The position numbers and the translations under genes were made by a program. The notes under the pieces were generated by a model. It searched no databases, had not been told where the DNA came from, and saw only the letters and a program-made list of their open reading frames with translations. A DNA stretch of 64,000 nucleotides from Tunicatimonas pelagia (GTDB taxonomy: Bacteria > Bacteroidota > Bacteroidia > Cytophagales > Cyclobacteriaceae), in the NCBI RefSeq assembly GCF_030506325.1, contig NZ_CP120683.1:6638501-6702500 (forward strand). Direction: 5' to 3'. This document shows positions 46,336 through 55,239 of the stretch, one piece after another. Positions within the stretch are counted from its first letter, which is position 1. Each line of letters starts with the position of its first letter.

Positions 46336-46352
46336 TTTAAAATAATTCTAAA
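46336..46352. promoter_or_regulatory. Fur-superfamily-type box of receptor 2 (one mismatch)
   Basis: TTTAAAATAATTCTAAA differs from the 21504 palindrome at one base. Its place just downstream of a consensus -7 box and 16 bases before the start codon is that of a repressor operator. Confidence 0.7.
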
Positions 46353-46368
46353 CTACCTACCCTCCTAA

Positions 46369-48777
46369 ATGATAATTGCAAAGAGCTCTGTTAATTGGCT
46401 CACCCTCGACCGCATTTGGAAGGTTGCCTTTAGTTTCTTTCTTACTGCTACGTTTCACCCTTCATTTGCGGAAGCGAACCAATGCCAGGTTACATTAACT
46501 ATCCTTGACGAAGACCGGAATGAAATAATAGGGGCCTATATTGAAATACCCGAAGTTAATCAGAAGGCAGTTAGTAATATCAGCGGCGAGGCTACTTTTC
46601 TGCTTAGTCAGGGTACTACCTATACCTTGTACGTTAGCTCACTAGGCTTTGAGACGGTTCAACACGCGATAAAAATACCAACTGATGGAGATTTTCAGCT
46701 ACAAATTATTCTGAAAGAATCGACTACGAGTCTGGACGAGGTAGTCATCAGCGGAAAGTCACAGAGAGCAGCCGCAGAAGAGCTACCGTATAAGGCGCAG
46801 ATCGTCAACTTAAGTACCTTAAGGGCTCAGCCAATTCAAGTTACTACCCTATTAAACCAACTTCCGGGGGTGCGAATACGGCAAGAGGGCGGAGCGGGGA
46901 GCGATGCGAATATTATGCTGAACGGAATCGATGGCAAAGGAGTAAAACTCTTCGTCGACGGCATTCCGGTATATCTACTGGGCGCAGGCTACGCGCTTAA
47001 TACCATTTCACCCGGAATGATTGAACATATAGAAGTCTACAAAGGTACCATACCGGTAGACTATGGTTCCGATGCATTGGGCGGGGTAATTAATGTAGTT
47101 AGTAGGTACGGTAACGCCGAATATGCGGATGTAAGCTATGGTTACGGTTCTTGGAACACCCACGAAGCATCCGTTACGGTTCGAGAAAACTTTGGGAGCC
47201 AGGATAATTATTTTATTAATCTGGATGGTTTTTATAATTATTCCGATAATAACTATTGGATGGATAATGTCGATGTTGTTGTCGATGATCTATTTAATAC
47301 TGAGAAGGGGCGGGCTCGTCGGTTCAATGATCGGTTTCAATCCCTACTTACCCGATTTCAGGCCGGGGTTAGAAATCAGCGCAGGGCTGATGAGTTGATG
47401 CTGATGTCCTCATTCTCACGTATTGACCGGGAGTGGCAGCATGGGCTCCGAGCCGAAGTACCTTGGGGCGAACCTGCCTCTATCCAAGACTCGTGGAATG
47501 CCGCTATCTCATGGAAAAAATACGGAAAATCAGAGCGATGGAACGCCTCCATCGTGGCGGGCTATACCTACGACCAACTCAATTTTGTTGACACCGCCCG
47601 AAGAACGTACTTCTGGGATCAAAACTTTACTTCCAAGATCAACGGCGGTGAAACGGGACTGTACTCCAACGGAACCCGCCCAGTGCTGACCACCCGGACC
47701 TTATTTAGTAGGGAAAGCTTTAGCTACTCGCTGAATAATCAGCATACACTCAATCTAACCATGCTCTTGACCAACGATGAGTTGCGTATTCAAAATGAAG
47801 TACTCCCACAAGAAGACCAAGAAGGACTATTACCTGCTCAAAAATTGCTTAAGAATTACACTGGTTTGGCGCTGGCTAGTGAGTTTTTCGGCAGTAAGCT
47901 AACCAACACCGTATCAGCCAAGCACTTTTACACCCGGTCGTCGGGAGTGACGTTTGACAACCGCATGGTAGGGCCAAGGGAAACGAACGAGTTTTCTATC
48001 TTCGGATACGGCGACGTGATTCAATATCAGATGAGTCCCCTGATAACCATGAATCTGGGGTACGAATTTACGGTAAGGCAACCGGACGATGAAGAGATTT
48101 TTGGTAACTACCTCACGGTAGCTCCCAACCCTTCTTTAAATCCTGAGCAGAGCCATAATATCAACTTCGGTACTGAATACAGCACTTACAAGAAGCGGTT
48201 TAATGCGGGAATGACATTTTTCTACCGCAACACCAGCGACCGGATTTTTCTGAACGCAGTAACCTTTGGGCTGGCCCGGTACGAAAACCTCATTGGAACG
48301 CAGGCAGTGGGCGCAGAATTTCATGCCGACTACTTGATCTTCGGAGGACTGAGAGCGGCGGTTAACGCTACGTACCAAGATATCACCTTACAAGAAACCA
48401 GCCCAGAGGGGAATATCCCCAATCGCTATCTAGGTTCTCGGGTGCCCAATACCCCTTATCTGTTTGGTAATGGACAATTATCCTACTCAAGAAAGTCAGC
48501 CTGGTTGGGCAACGGGACAATTAATGCTGGCTATGACTTTAATTATGTGCATGAGTTTTTTCTGAGCTGGGCCGAAGATGGTCGGGCAGAAACCAAGGAC
48601 ATTATACCTACCCAGGCATTGCACAATATTAACTTTTCCTGGATGGCTCCCAAAGACCGCTGGAGCATAGGCGTAGAATGCCGCAATTTGACCGACGCTC
48701 GAGCTTTCGACAACTTTTCAGTACAGCGACCGGGAAGAAGTTTTTATGTAAAAGCCAGAGTATTTTTTGGCACTTAG
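46369..48777 (+). CDS. TonB-dependent outer-membrane receptor, module 2
   Basis: An 802-residue receptor: signal sequence, carboxypeptidase-regulatory-like domain (about 42-118), plug (about 125-245, with L-N-G-I-D-G-K-G-V-K and D-Y-G-S-D-A-L-G-G-V-I-N-V) and a barrel ending in a Phe-rich last strand (K-A-R-V-F-F-G-T). It is of the siderophore/haem class. The next gene encodes a DUF4374-like lipoprotein 25 bases downstream, then DoxX and an ABC system, all on the same strand. Confidence 0.92.
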   Translation: MIIAKSSVNWLTLDRIWKVAFSFFLTATFHPSFAEANQCQVTLTILDEDRNEIIGAYIEIPEVNQKAVSNISGEATFLLSQGTTYTLYVSSLGFETVQHAIKIPTDGDFQLQIILKESTTSLDEVVISGKSQRAAAEELPYKAQIVNLSTLRAQPIQVTTLLNQLPGVRIRQEGGAGSDANIMLNGIDGKGVKLFVDGIPVYLLGAGYALNTISPGMIEHIEVYKGTIPVDYGSDALGGVINVVSRYGNAEYADVSYGYGSWNTHEASVTVRENFGSQDNYFINLDGFYNYSDNNYWMDNVDVVVDDLFNTEKGRARRFNDRFQSLLTRFQAGVRNQRRADELMLMSSFSRIDREWQHGLRAEVPWGEPASIQDSWNAAISWKKYGKSERWNASIVAGYTYDQLNFVDTARRTYFWDQNFTSKINGGETGLYSNGTRPVLTTRTLFSRESFSYSLNNQHTLNLTMLLTNDELRIQNEVLPQEDQEGLLPAQKLLKNYTGLALASEFFGSKLTNTVSAKHFYTRSSGVTFDNRMVGPRETNEFSIFGYGDVIQYQMSPLITMNLGYEFTVRQPDDEEIFGNYLTVAPNPSLNPEQSHNINFGTEYSTYKKRFNAGMTFFYRNTSDRIFLNAVTFGLARYENLIGTQAVGAEFHADYLIFGGLRAAVNATYQDITLQETSPEGNIPNRYLGSRVPNTPYLFGNGQLSYSRKSAWLGNGTINAGYDFNYVHEFFLSWAEDGRAETKDIIPTQALHNINFSWMAPKDRWSIGVECRNLTDARAFDNFSVQRPGRSFYVKARVFFGT

Positions 48778-48801
48778 TAATTAATCAATAATCAATTTCG
48801 T

Positions 48802-50088
48802 ATGAATTTTCTACTCAATTCAATTTCTAAAAAGATAGGAACCGTTGCCATTATTTCCGCACTGGTGTTCGTAGGCTGTGGCGATGATGATCCTGCCCCG
48901 GCTGAAGGGCTGGGAGAATATGCCATGGTCACGACCTCACTCAATGCCGATGGTCAGACCCGGGGCTTTTACCTTCAGCGCGTCTCGATCGATAATACTG
49001 AAACACTAGACAATAGTGATGCGACCGAGCTTTCGGCGGCTACATTCGCCATGATGCATTCTTTTGGCGGAAGTATTTATTTTAGTGATTATGGCAATGG
49101 GATGATGGAAAAGTGGAGCATTGATACGTCGAATAATGCTATCATGGAAGCTAATATGAATGTATCTGAATTATCCTTTCAAGGTAACACTGCTTTTAAG
49201 GATGAAAACACCGCTTTTGTGGGAGGTATCTCTACCAACATCATCATTTTTAACCCGACAACGATGCAGAAGACGGGAACAATCGACATAAGTTCTGCTC
49301 TGAATATTGGTAACACCACTGATTTTCCCCAACCCGGTGGAACCATCGCTGCTGAGCCAGTCACTGAAATACTTATTCGGGATAATCTACTTTTTGCGGC
49401 ATTGATGCCACTAGCAGACATTGCTACGTTTTCTCCGGGAGAGAAAGGCTGCTCCATCGTCATTATTGATACCGACAAAATAGACGCGAACGCTCAAGGC
49501 AATGCGGACGCGGTAGTCAAGCGTATTTTTGATGAGCGGGGTTCGGCAACCGGTGCCTGGGGTTCAGGTGGTGGCTCACCCTTTATGCACTTAGATGAGC
49601 GAGGGGATATTTACGTACTGTGCCACAACTCATGGGGTGGCTTACGAGCGGCTTTTGACCGCCCGGCCTGTGCTCTTAAGGTTGCGGCCGGCACCACCGA
49701 CTTTGATGAAAGCTACTACTTCGATTTGGAGTCAGCGGCCCGGGGCAACGGCAGCCCCGTCGTGAATATGGAGTACTACGGCAATGGCAAATTTCTGGGA
49801 GCAGCCCAAGACCCTTCGGCTATCGATCCTAATAATCCTGACTCTTACTTTGTTGACCCTATATTTCAGTGGTGGAGCTTTGATCTGTACAATCAGACCG
49901 CCGAGATTGTTGCCGAAGAGTACACCCGGGCGGCGGTAGCATCAGTCACTTATTTTGAAGATGGATTTGGCTACGTGCCCTTTGAAGCCAATGGGGAGCA
50001 ATACGTGATGAAGGTCGATTTGAACACCTTGGAAACCAGTAAGCAGTTCAATACTGTAGGAACGCCCCATCTTTTCAGTTTACAATAG
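48802..50088 (+). CDS. DUF4374-like beta-propeller surface lipoprotein (XusB-like), module 2
   Basis: A 428-residue lipoprotein: signal peptide ending V-F-V-G-C followed by G-D-D-D, an acidic surface-export-like tract. The repeats with T-A-F-V-G-G and V-F-N-P-T-T-style blades are those of DUF4374 propellers, and the H-S-W-G-G-L-style loop near residue 278 stands out. It should capture a ferric chelate for receptor 2, as XusB does for XusA. A short heptamer-like stretch (AATCAAT twice) lies between the receptor stop and this start. Confidence 0.82.
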   Translation: MNFLLNSISKKIGTVAIISALVFVGCGDDDPAPAEGLGEYAMVTTSLNADGQTRGFYLQRVSIDNTETLDNSDATELSAATFAMMHSFGGSIYFSDYGNGMMEKWSIDTSNNAIMEANMNVSELSFQGNTAFKDENTAFVGGISTNIIIFNPTTMQKTGTIDISSALNIGNTTDFPQPGGTIAAEPVTEILIRDNLLFAALMPLADIATFSPGEKGCSIVIIDTDKIDANAQGNADAVVKRIFDERGSATGAWGSGGGSPFMHLDERGDIYVLCHNSWGGLRAAFDRPACALKVAAGTTDFDESYYFDLESAARGNGSPVVNMEYYGNGKFLGAAQDPSAIDPNNPDSYFVDPIFQWWSFDLYNQTAEIVAEEYTRAAVASVTYFEDGFGYVPFEANGEQYVMKVDLNTLETSKQFNTVGTPHLFSLQ

Positions 50089-50109
50089 CAAAGTTATCGT
50101 CATTAGTTC

Positions 50110-50526
50110 ATGAATACTGTCCGATATATCATTCGGTTTTTGTTGGCACTAATCTTTGTTTACGCCGGGATAGAAAAACTATTCCTGCCTTACAACCCGT
50201 CTGTTTTTAAGTCAGACGTAGAAATGACCGACCCGAAGTTCTTTGAGTTTTACGATTTTCTGATGGGCACCGGTTATCTCTACTTCGTGGGATTCTTTCA
50301 ACTACTGAACGGATTGCTTCTCGTATTTCGGAGAACGTACCTTTTAGAAGCTATCATGATGATACCGCTTATGCTGTGCTTACTGATGACGCATGTGTTC
50401 ATTTCCCGATACATGGGCTTCATTGTCTTTGATAGTGTAATGTTTTTGATGAATGGCTTTCTGGTTTTAAGTCATTTCAGTGAATTGAAGACGATTTTCC
50501 TTAAACCGCAGACCAAGCTCATTTAA
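50110..50526 (+). CDS. DoxX-like four-helix membrane protein
   Basis: A 138-residue protein with four hydrophobic helices (about 5-22, 53-72, 80-100, 105-124) and the DoxX-type start R-F-L-L-A-L-I-F-V-Y-A-G-I-E-K-L-F. DoxX proteins are inner-membrane and often redox-linked. It starts 21 bases after the lipoprotein gene and 39 bases before the ABC ATPase, so it is part of the module 2 operon. The role in iron uptake is not known. Confidence 0.75.
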   Translation: MNTVRYIIRFLLALIFVYAGIEKLFLPYNPSVFKSDVEMTDPKFFEFYDFLMGTGYLYFVGFFQLLNGLLLVFRRTYLLEAIMMIPLMLCLLMTHVFISRYMGFIVFDSVMFLMNGFLVLSHFSELKTIFLKPQTKLI

Positions 50527-50565
50527 CACAACAACCTCCGCGTAAAATCATAACTAATTGTAATA

Positions 50566-51438
50566 ATGAAACTAGAAATACATAATCTCTCTAAAACCTA
50601 CTCTAATGGCGTCCAAGCGTTAAAGGGTGTTAGTCTTACCATCGGTAAAGGCATGTTTGGTCTGCTCGGTCAGAACGGAGCGGGTAAATCTACTTTGATG
50701 CGTACGATTGCTACCTTACAGGATGCCGATACGGGCATCATCCACTTTAATGGCGTTGATGTCGCCAAAGAACCTGAAAAGCTCAGAAAAACCCTTGGTT
50801 ACTTACCCCAAGAGTTTGGCGTTTACCCTAACGTTACTGCGGAAGAATTGCTTTTGCATATCGCCGACATGAAAGGAATTGTCCATAAGGGAGAGCGGAA
50901 GGATACAGTAGAGGCACTGCTCCAAAAAGTCAATCTGTACGATGTTAGAAATAAAAAATTGGATGGTTACTCGGGGGGGATGAAACAACGGTTTGGCATT
51001 GCCCAGGCACTGATTGGAAACCCCGATTTAATTATTGTGGACGAACCAACGGCAGGCCTGGACCCGATGGAAAGAAACCGCTTTTACAACTTACTTTCTG
51101 AACTGGGAGAAGACGCCGTAGTCATCCTGTCTACTCACATCGTGGAAGATGTAAGTACGCTTTGCACCGATATGGCCATTATCGGCCAAGGCCGGGTAGT
51201 ACTTACGGGCAAGCCTCACGAAGTAGAAGAGTCCCTTCGGGGAAAACTCTATGAAATGCCAGTGAGCAAAGATGAGCTCCCCCGTTACCAGGAAAAGTAT
51301 AACGTCATCTCTCATCGCTTTTTTGCTGGAAAAATGATGATTACCGTGCTGACGGATGACGTTTTATCTAATGGGTTTGATGCTAAAGCCCCTTCTCTGG
51401 AAGATGCCTACTTTAATATTTTGGCTACGAGTAGTTGA
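50566..51438 (+). CDS. ABC transporter ATP-binding protein (ABC-2 type)
   Basis: A 290-residue ATPase: Walker A G-Q-N-G-A-G-K-S at residues 35-42, signature Y-S-G-G-M-K-Q-R near 135, Walker B L-I-I-V-D-E-P-T-A-G-L-D near 155 and the H-loop S-T-H-I-V-E-D. It pairs with the permease-peptidase fusion at 51932, from which it is separated by an inserted four-helix-bundle gene and repeats. Confidence 0.92.
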   Translation: MKLEIHNLSKTYSNGVQALKGVSLTIGKGMFGLLGQNGAGKSTLMRTIATLQDADTGIIHFNGVDVAKEPEKLRKTLGYLPQEFGVYPNVTAEELLLHIADMKGIVHKGERKDTVEALLQKVNLYDVRNKKLDGYSGGMKQRFGIAQALIGNPDLIIVDEPTAGLDPMERNRFYNLLSELGEDAVVILSTHIVEDVSTLCTDMAIIGQGRVVLTGKPHEVEESLRGKLYEMPVSKDELPRYQEKYNVISHRFFAGKMMITVLTDDVLSNGFDAKAPSLEDAYFNILATSS

Positions 51439-51447
51439 GCGAGGAGA

Positions 51448-51503
51448 AGTTGCGAGTTATGAGCTACGAGCTGCATACAACTCGTAACTCAAAACTCGTA
51501 ACT
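51448..51503. repeat. Long hairpin made of heptamers, left border of the 4HB gene
   Basis: Arms of 26 nt (51448-51473 and 51478-51503) match at 22 positions around the 4-nt loop CATA. The right arm consists of the heptamers CGTAACT, CAAAACT, CGTAACT; the left arm is their inverted copy. It begins 9 bases after the ABC ATPase stop and ends 8 bases before the 4HB start. Confidence 0.85.
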
Positions 51504-51511
51504 TCACGCTT

Positions 51512-51871
51512 ATGAAGAATTATAAAGAACTATTGATCTGGCAAAAAGGAATGGATATCTGGAAAGAGACCTACCAGCTTAGCAAAGAACTTCCTCGTGA
51601 AGAAAAATACGGTCTGATTAGCCAAGTTCAGAGAGCCTCGGCTTCTATCCCGGCTAATATAGCTGAAGGAAGTGCGAGAGAAAGTACTAAAAACTATCAT
51701 TATTTTCTTCAGATAGCTTTAGGCTCATGCTTTGAATTAGAGACATTTATTATAGGTATGGTTGAAATGCAGATGGTAGATAAAGTAAAAGCTGATGAAC
51801 TTCTATCCAAAATTGATGAGGAACAAAAGATGATTATGTCATTCATGAAAAAAGTAAAATCCCCCTCGTAG
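51512..51871 (+). CDS. Four-helix-bundle protein of the 23S-rRNA-IVS/S23 family
   Basis: A 119-residue protein with the family's hallmarks: L-I-W-Q-K-G-M-D (about 7-14), S-Q-V-Q-R-A-S-A-S-I-P-A-N-I-A-E-G (about 37-53) and an L-x-I-A-L-G-S-C-F-E-L-E-T helix (about 67-80). The family was first seen as ORFs in intervening sequences of 23S rRNA genes and is related in fold to Avd accessory proteins of diversity-generating retroelements; its biochemical role is unknown. Here it is not in an rRNA gene but sits between the ATPase and permease genes of an ABC system, with heptamer repeats on both sides, so it looks inserted. Confidence 0.88.
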   Translation: MKNYKELLIWQKGMDIWKETYQLSKELPREEKYGLISQVQRASASIPANIAEGSARESTKNYHYFLQIALGSCFELETFIIGMVEMQMVDKVKADELLSKIDEEQKMIMSFMKKVKSPS

Positions 51872-51880
51872 CTAAAAGCA

Positions 51881-51920
51881 CACAACTCAAAACTCACAGC
51901 TCACAGCTCATAACTCAAAC
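51881..51920. repeat. Heptamer array, right border of the 4HB gene
   Basis: CACAACT, CAAAACT, CACAGCT, CACAGCT, CATAACT, CAAAC run in exact 7-bp phase, 9 bases after the 4HB stop. Unit type C-N-N-A-R-C-T is the same as in the right arm of the hairpin before the gene, in the same orientation. Confidence 0.85.
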
Positions 51921-51931
51921 CCCACCAACCT

Positions 51932-54900
51932 ATGATCTCAAGTATTATCAAACACGAACTAAAACAACGCTTATTCACTTGGGTATCGTTAATTTTCTTT
52001 CTGATGCTAGTATTCCAGGCTATTTGGTATACCAAAGGAGCGTTTGATTACTATGCCAACGAAAATGTGCTGATGAACGCCCCGAGTATTATCTACCGTA
52101 ATTACGCCGGAATGGGAATGCTCATGATCATCATCATCGCCATTGCCACCGGGGGAGTATTATACAAGGATATTCAGTACAAATCGGCTCAGTGGACCTA
52201 CGCTTTACCCATCAACGATAAACATTTTTTTATCGGACGCTTTTTGGCGGCATTTCTCTATCTCATCATTATCAGTACTGGGTTGATTGTCGGTCATTTT
52301 CTTCTTCCGTATTCCGGTATTGGCGTAGCCGAGCGTTTTGGCTCTGCCCCCGTCGGCCAAATATTTCACGGATGGCTGATGTTTACTGTCCCTAACCTGT
52401 TTGTTTATGTAGCACTGGTTTTTTTCTCCATCGTTTTTTCTAGACGCATTGCCACGAGCTACTTGGCTGTTTTTGCGGTTGTCATCACCTTTCTCATTGC
52501 CCAAACGTCCTACGAAACCGGAGGAGGGAATAATCTGCTAGCGTACCTCCTAGTAGACCCGGGTGGATATGTGGCCGCTCAATATTATGCTGACCTCCAG
52601 ACATCGATTGAGAAAAATACTGCCTACTTCCAACTGACCGGATATATTTTACAAAACAGACTGCTGTGGATTGGCTTAGCATTACTCCTTTCAATAGCGG
52701 CCTACTTTAAGTTCTCATTCAAGTATTTTATTCAAGCCGGAACGGATAAGTCTAAGAAAGTGAAGGAGGACAATAAAAGTATTCTTGCCAATGCTAGTAT
52801 ACAACTCCCGCAGGTGGTAAAGCAGTTTCGCATTCCCGATTTCTTGACAAAACTCTGGACGTTATCCAAGCTAGAGTTTCTCAATATTGTGCGTCCCACT
52901 TCTTTCAAGATCATCCTGGGAATTATCTTACTGATGGTCTTTTTGCAAAACGTAACTTGGAATGCTACTTTTTATATCGGTGAAGAATTGCCCATAAGCA
53001 GTAACATGACCTTCTTCCGCTTGCAGTGGGGAGTTTTTGTCAATATGTTGATTATGATTTGGGCGGGTGAGCTATTTTTCAAAGATAAAACGGTTAATAT
53101 CTGGCAGATTACCGATTCCTTACCCGTTCCAGTTTGGGTAACCCAACTGTCTCGCTTGGTGGCAGTTATGGGGCTTTCGCTGGTATTAAGCCTGAGTTTT
53201 ATTGCCGTTTCTATTTTCACGCAAATATTACTGGGTGGAATTTCCTACATCGATATGGGACGGTTTGCCGAAGACCTATTGCTCCATCGGTGGGCATTTT
53301 TAACATTTACGCTGTACACAGCTTTGGTCTTCTTCATTGCCGGTCTTACCTCCCAGCGAATAGTAACTCATATCTTGAGTGTTGGATTCTTTCTCTTTTT
53401 GATCGTTTCCTTTGATATGGGGATCATAGAAGATCTTCGCTTTGGCTATGCTTTGCCGCCCGGTATTGAAGATTTTTCTGAAACGAGCGGATACGGTATT
53501 TTTCAGCAATCGGCTAATTGGTTTTTCTTACTATGGCTCTCGCTAGCCGCCGCCTTGATAATGGCCGGGATATGGTTGTGGAAACGGGGCGCGGACAAGA
53601 AGTGGAGCAATCGTCTTTCTCTCAAAAGTGTACAGCTAAATCACGTCTCTAAAGTGGCCATGCTGATATGCTTGGGCGTATTCTTCGTGTTGATGTCATT
53701 TATTAGCAAAAACGTGTACAAAAGCGGAAACTTCACTCCTGAAGCTGAGGAAGAACGGCTGGATGCCACGTATGAGAAAAAGTATAAGTACTTAGAAGCG
53801 CGTTCTCAGCCAAAGTATGAGGCGGTAGATTTACAGCTAGACCTCTATCCATCAGAAAGAAAAGCATTGTATTCAGCCGATATAACTCTCACTAATTCTT
53901 CTGGTACAGATACCCTGTTCTTGAACTGGGAGGATTTTATTAACGTAAGCAGTCTCAAGCTAAATGATCAGGAACTGCAATTGGCGAAAGAAGATGAAGA
54001 GCAAAACCTAACGGCTTATCTCATTCCGAAGGCCGCTCGGACTGATAGTTTACTCCATCTATCGTTGGAAGCGGAGAAACAATACATTGGTTTTGTACAA
54101 AGTGATGCCCAAGCTGACTTAACCTACCAAGGGAGTTATGCGAGTGTACAGGATTTTCTTCCGGTAATTGGCTACGATAGCGAAAAAGAGCTAGTAGAAA
54201 ACCGGAAGAGAGAAGAGCAGGAGTTGACAAGACTTACCTCACGTATGGCACCCACCGATGACCCAGTGGCGAAGGCGCAAGATGCCTACGCCCCCGATGC
54301 TGGGCTGGTTAGAGGAAGTATCACCATCAGTACCGAAGCCGATCAAATACCATTTACCGCGGGAAAATTAATTAAAACGGAAGTGAATGAAGGGCGCACT
54401 ACTGCTTTTTACAACATTGAGAAACCGGCAGTATTCAACTGGCACCTAGGCTCTTCCGACTACGCTGTGGTGAACGGTGAGGCGAAAGGAGTAAACTATA
54501 CTATTCTTCATAAACCTTTTCATACGTTCAACATCGAGTTATACCAAGATGCTATGAACCAGGGCATTGGGTTCATGCAAGCACATTTCGGGACGGAAAC
54601 AGTAGCGGATAAGTTACAATTGGTGGAAATTCACCGTTGGCAAGACCCGGCTTACACCTTTGCCAATACGATTGTTTTGTCCGAAAAAGAAGGTTGGGTG
54701 GCCGATACCGAAGGGCTACAAGAAAAAGCTTACATCTACCAAACCGTCGGCAGTGGTTTAGCTAGTCTGTGGGTACAGCAACAACTTCGCGTGGCTAATG
54801 TGCAGGGAGCCGATATGTTGACCAAAGCATTACCCGAAGCAATAGGTTTGCAGTTTGTAGAGGAAACCTTTGGTGAAGAAGCCATGCAACTGCTGATAGA

Positions 54901-55189
54901 CAAGAAAATGGATAAATACGCCAAAGACCGAAACAACGAACCCAATACGGAACCTGCCCTCTTATATGCCGACGGAGCGGAGTACTTAGAAATAAACAAG
55001 GGATCCGTAGCCTTGTATCAGCTTAGTAGCAAGGTAGGAAAAGAAACTTTTATAAAGTCCGTAACCGATTGGACACTTCGCGCAGAAGGTGAATACGCAA
55101 CATTTAAGAGCATGTACGATTACTTGTACTCAAAATTAAACGAAGAAGATAAAGAGCAAGCAAAGCAGGATTTTGAGCAAGCCGTTTGA
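51932..55189 (+). CDS. ABC-2 permease fused to a peptidase-M1-like domain lacking zinc ligands
   Basis: A 1085-residue fusion. Residues about 1-575 form two ABC-2 permease halves (roughly twelve helices). A further helix near 585-605 leads to a C-terminal extracytoplasmic M1-aminopeptidase-like region. Where active M1 members have H-E-x-x-H-x-W, this protein has S-G-L-A-S-L-W (about residues 938-950) just before the conserved N-V-Q-G motif, and the downstream Glu of the third ligand (S-E-x-L-A) is replaced by T-K-A-L-P. The peptidase is therefore probably inactive and may serve as a binding or gating domain. Its ATPase is at 50566. The region belongs to the iron-linked module 2. Confidence 0.82.
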   Translation: MISSIIKHELKQRLFTWVSLIFFLMLVFQAIWYTKGAFDYYANENVLMNAPSIIYRNYAGMGMLMIIIIAIATGGVLYKDIQYKSAQWTYALPINDKHFFIGRFLAAFLYLIIISTGLIVGHFLLPYSGIGVAERFGSAPVGQIFHGWLMFTVPNLFVYVALVFFSIVFSRRIATSYLAVFAVVITFLIAQTSYETGGGNNLLAYLLVDPGGYVAAQYYADLQTSIEKNTAYFQLTGYILQNRLLWIGLALLLSIAAYFKFSFKYFIQAGTDKSKKVKEDNKSILANASIQLPQVVKQFRIPDFLTKLWTLSKLEFLNIVRPTSFKIILGIILLMVFLQNVTWNATFYIGEELPISSNMTFFRLQWGVFVNMLIMIWAGELFFKDKTVNIWQITDSLPVPVWVTQLSRLVAVMGLSLVLSLSFIAVSIFTQILLGGISYIDMGRFAEDLLLHRWAFLTFTLYTALVFFIAGLTSQRIVTHILSVGFFLFLIVSFDMGIIEDLRFGYALPPGIEDFSETSGYGIFQQSANWFFLLWLSLAAALIMAGIWLWKRGADKKWSNRLSLKSVQLNHVSKVAMLICLGVFFVLMSFISKNVYKSGNFTPEAEEERLDATYEKKYKYLEARSQPKYEAVDLQLDLYPSERKALYSADITLTNSSGTDTLFLNWEDFINVSSLKLNDQELQLAKEDEEQNLTAYLIPKAARTDSLLHLSLEAEKQYIGFVQSDAQADLTYQGSYASVQDFLPVIGYDSEKELVENRKREEQELTRLTSRMAPTDDPVAKAQDAYAPDAGLVRGSITISTEADQIPFTAGKLIKTEVNEGRTTAFYNIEKPAVFNWHLGSSDYAVVNGEAKGVNYTILHKPFHTFNIELYQDAMNQGIGFMQAHFGTETVADKLQLVEIHRWQDPAYTFANTIVLSEKEGWVADTEGLQEKAYIYQTVGSGLASLWVQQQLRVANVQGADMLTKALPEAIGLQFVEETFGEEAMQLLIDKKMDKYAKDRNNEPNTEPALLYADGAEYLEINKGSVALYQLSSKVGKETFIKSVTDWTLRAEGEYATFKSMYDYLYSKLNEEDKEQAKQDFEQAV

Positions 55190-55239
55190 TAGCAATCAGC
55201 CAAGCGCATCAGACCACCTCACAATTAGTTACAAGAGGC

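Noticed and set aside
51512-51871. rRNA intervening sequence (expected home of this protein family)
   Set aside because: The flanks are ABC transporter genes; no rRNA sequence is present.
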